Shown in pieces: positions 15,070 to 16,919 of a stretch of DNA of 16,919 nt (position 1 is the first letter of the stretch; each line of letters starts with the position of its first letter). The stretch comes from an uncultured Armatimonadota bacterium. GTDB lineage: Bacteria > Armatimonadota > Armatimonadia > Armatimonadales > Armatimonadaceae. A model generated the notes under the pieces. The model had not been told where the DNA came from. It worked only from the letters and a program-made list of their open reading frames with translations, and ran no database searches. The stretch lies in assembly GCA_903924445.1 (NCBI GenBank), contig CAIYBQ010000330.1, positions 1-16,919 of the forward strand, read 5' to 3'. Both the position numbers and the translations under genes were made by a program.

Positions 15070-16182
15070 ATGAATACTACAGATACACCAGATGATACTG
15101 TCGCACAGGTTCGCTCTGCTTTGCAAACGGTAATTGACCCTGATCTTGGCCGAGATTTAGTGTCGCTCGGGATGATTAAGGACATCGTTGTTGATGATGC
15201 ACAAGTCAGCTTCACCGTCGTCCTAACCACGCCGGCCTGTCCCATGAAGGAGCTACTGGAACGCCAGTGCAGAGAAGCTGCTTTGACAGTCCCAGGCATT
15301 TCCGATGTTCAGATAAAGATGACGGCCAAGGTCGTTAGTAAGCGTCCAATGGGCGGTGCTCTCCTCCCGGATGTCAAACATGTGATTGCGGTTGCCAGTG
15401 GCAAAGGTGGCGTTGGTAAGTCGACGGTGTGTGCGAACCTTGCGATTGCTCTTGCACAAGCGGGTGCCGCGGTCGGCGTCATGGATGCGGATGTCTATGG
15501 ACCGACAATTCCGATGTTGATGGGTGTTGAGGATGAAGTCCTTGAGCAGACCACCTATGAAGGTCCGGATGGCAATCCAATCAAGAAACTCTTACCTGTT
15601 CACAGGCATGGAGTGAGCATTGTCTCGATGGGCTTCCTCATCGAGCCTGGACAGCCCGTTGTGTGGCGTGGCCCGATGCTTGGTAAGGTCGTCAATCAGT
15701 TTCTCGCCGATGTTGCATGGGGACCACTTGACTACCTGCTGGTCGACCTTCCCCCTGGAACAGGTGATGTAACGATGAGCCTTTGCGAGGCTATTCCGCT
15801 CACGGGGGCTGTGATTGTAACAACTCCTCAGGACATCGCTGCATCGATTGCTGTAAAGAGCCTAAGGGCCTTCCAGCGTTTCAATGTACCAATCCTCGGC
15901 ATCGTTGAAAATATGGCTTACTTTATTGCTCCAGATACTCGTAAGCATTACCAAATCTTTGGGCACGGAGGTGGTCAGGCTGCGGCTGAAGAGCTGAAGG
16001 TCCCCTTCCTCGGAGAGCTCCCATTGGATATGCCAATGCGGCGTGCAGGAGATGAAGGTGAACCCATTCTTATGACACATCCGGACAGCGAACAATCCGT
16101 ATTCATTAAGGAAATCGCGGGCAAGCTTGCGCGTCAGATTAGCATCGAAAGTCGTAAGTTCAGACCACTCAATGTTGTCTGA
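15070..16182 (+). CDS. mrp: Mrp/ApbC/NBP35-family P-loop ATPase with MIP18 domain (Fe-S cluster carrier)
   Basis: 370-residue cytosolic ATPase of the family that carries and transfers iron-sulfur clusters. Seen: N-terminal MIP18/DUF59 domain (about 11-85) with DPDLGRDLVSLGMI and the conserved cysteine C57 in TTPACPMKE, the deviant Walker A GKGGVGKST (111-119), MDADVYGPTIPMLMG (138-152), switch II DLPPGTGD (226-233), and VENMAYF (279-285). Where ApbC proteins normally carry the cluster-binding CxxC after VENM(S/A)YF, this one reads IAPDTRKHY: no CxxC exists anywhere (cysteines only at 57, 67, 121, 239). The rest of the fold is intact, so this looks like a natural subfamily rather than damage. 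The ATG at 15070 keeps the complete MIP18 domain; no Shine-Dalgarno is evident. It converges with the next gene, with stop codons 5 bp apart. Confidence 0.94.
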   Translation: MNTTDTPDDTVAQVRSALQTVIDPDLGRDLVSLGMIKDIVVDDAQVSFTVVLTTPACPMKELLERQCREAALTVPGISDVQIKMTAKVVSKRPMGGALLPDVKHVIAVASGKGGVGKSTVCANLAIALAQAGAAVGVMDADVYGPTIPMLMGVEDEVLEQTTYEGPDGNPIKKLLPVHRHGVSIVSMGFLIEPGQPVVWRGPMLGKVVNQFLADVAWGPLDYLLVDLPPGTGDVTMSLCEAIPLTGAVIVTTPQDIAASIAVKSLRAFQRFNVPILGIVENMAYFIAPDTRKHYQIFGHGGGQAAAEELKVPFLGELPLDMPMRRAGDEGEPILMTHPDSEQSVFIKEIAGKLARQISIESRKFRPLNVV

Positions 16183-16187
16183 TTAAG

Positions 16188-16919
16188 CTAGTCCGAAGGG
16201 TTGCTAGTTCCAAGCAAATCATCCGCAATGGATGTTGCAATGTCCTTAGCTTCGTTATCAGCCTCCGTTGATGCAGCACGCACATCGGAGGCTACTGGTT
16301 TAACACCGCGGAGGTAATAGGCTTCGGCCACCTTACCAACCGCTACGGTTCCCGACCACGCGATTACGCCCTTCAGGACGACACCTGCCCCGGCGGGAAC
16401 CCAGCCCGCAGCTTGTCGCGCCACGGTTCGCCACCCAAATGCTGCGCCAACCGTCGACAAGATTTCTTTGACTTGGGTTGTAATCCCCGGTCGCTGTCCA
16501 TAGATAGCCCCAATGCGAAGGACCATCATGGTTTGGTTCTTCGTCAGGACGATGAGGTCAGCAAAGGATGATCCGGGAAGAAACGGTGCCGTAATGGGCA
16601 ATATGCCAGGCACGGCCGACAGCATTGAAAACTGTAGATTTGCCAAAGCGACGCTCTTAATGACCCATCCAGCAGCGGCACTGCGCAGACCCGGGAAGCG
16701 GCGTCCAAGTGCAACTGCGATATCTGGCCGAAGTTCCATCATTCGCTTCGCACAGGCTTCAATTGTTCCGGAAAACGAAATGCTTGCCGCATCCCTCATC
16801 CCAAGCAAGGTTGTCCCTGGCGTTACGTACAACCTGAATGCATAGATCCTGGATGTCGCAGCATCCGGGGGTTCGGCATAGTGGACGACGTAGCGGCTCG
16901 CGTTATCACCATCACAAAG
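16188..16919 (-). CDS. DUF697-like membrane-associated protein (N-terminus outside window)
   Basis: 243 residues visible; the frame has no stop up to the window edge, and the sequence upstream of the first possible start (a TTG at 16830-16832) is protein-like, so the gene continues beyond 16919. Seen: an N-terminal part with ASRYVVHYAEPPDA and FRLYVTPGTTLLG, a helical region rich in hydrophobic residues (about 85-125), then LTKNQTMMVLRIGAIYGQ (125-142), GAAFGWRTVARQAAGWVPAGAG (158-179) and WSGTVAVGKVAEAYYLRG (188-205). These three blocks follow the pattern of DUF697, found in GTPase-associated proteins such as E. coli YcjF. The C-terminal 35 residues are acidic and low-complexity. No GTPase domain is visible in the part present. 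Function unknown; family assignment from memory of the motif order, so moderate. Confidence 0.75.
   Translation of the reverse strand, partial: LCDGDNASRYVVHYAEPPDAATSRIYAFRLYVTPGTTLLGMRDAASISFSGTIEACAKRMMELRPDIAVALGRRFPGLRSAAAGWVIKSVALANLQFSMLSAVPGILPITAPFLPGSSFADLIVLTKNQTMMVLRIGAIYGQRPGITTQVKEILSTVGAAFGWRTVARQAAGWVPAGAGVVLKGVIAWSGTVAVGKVAEAYYLRGVKPVASDVRAASTEADNEAKDIATSIADDLLGTSNPSD

Noticed and set aside
1..16919. CRISPR arrays, tRNA/rRNA genes, IS elements, prophage or defence islands
   Set aside because: No regularly spaced repeats, no cloverleaf or rRNA motifs, and no transposase, integrase or defence-type domains seen on either strand; the only sizeable repeat is the carB tail duplication.

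Overview
The window reads as ordinary chromosomal DNA of a free-living bacterium: about 12 genes, no plasmid, phage, IS or CRISPR signature. The best taxonomic hint is the gene at 3662-4519. It encodes a prepilin-like protein whose N-terminal signature (FTLIELLVVIAIIAILAAI, then a FPVFAQAREKARQ segment) and C-terminal H-X9-DG motif are typical of the large pseudopilin families of Armatimonadota (also Planctomycetes/Lentisphaerae-type bacteria). A TolC homologue and an SLBB/Poly_export protein, each with a signal peptide, indicate a diderm envelope. The lineage is an inference from family resemblance; no search was run.

Layout. (1) 1-3502, minus strand: a catabolic operon, aldehyde dehydrogenase -> glutamine-synthetase-like gamma-glutamyl ligase -> short-chain dehydrogenase (cut by the window edge). 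The set resembles PuuA/PuuC-type amine or polyamine degradation by gamma-glutamylation. (2) 3612-4519, minus: a solitary H-X9-DG pseudopilin with its own terminator. It is divergent from (3) 4620-6182, plus: a free-standing gene for the C-terminal half of carbamoyl-phosphate synthetase large subunit (carB), so carB is split here. A near-palindromic -10 region lies between them. The last codons of carB plus its terminator are repeated 189 bp downstream. (4) 6560-9741, minus: transketolase of the short animal-like type, a Bcp/PrxQ peroxiredoxin and a PduO-type cob(I)alamin adenosyltransferase, loosely spaced and probably separately transcribed. (5) 9881-12848, plus: a TolC-family outer membrane protein and, 22 bp on, a multi-pass HTTM (vitamin-K-dependent carboxylase-like) membrane protein. 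(6) 12968-15018, minus: SLBB polysaccharide-export protein, then a YmdB-family metallophosphoesterase. (7) 15070-16182, plus: Mrp/ApbC P-loop ATPase with an N-terminal MIP18 domain and no CxxC motif, converging on (8) 16188-end, minus: a DUF697-like membrane protein whose N-terminus lies outside the window.

Most genes are housekeeping or widespread families. The clearest unexplained structure is the carB tail/terminator duplication at 6126-6467. Its three coding differences are all silent third-position changes, and it sits behind a carB that is itself split. I found no convincing new multi-gene defence or mobile system.
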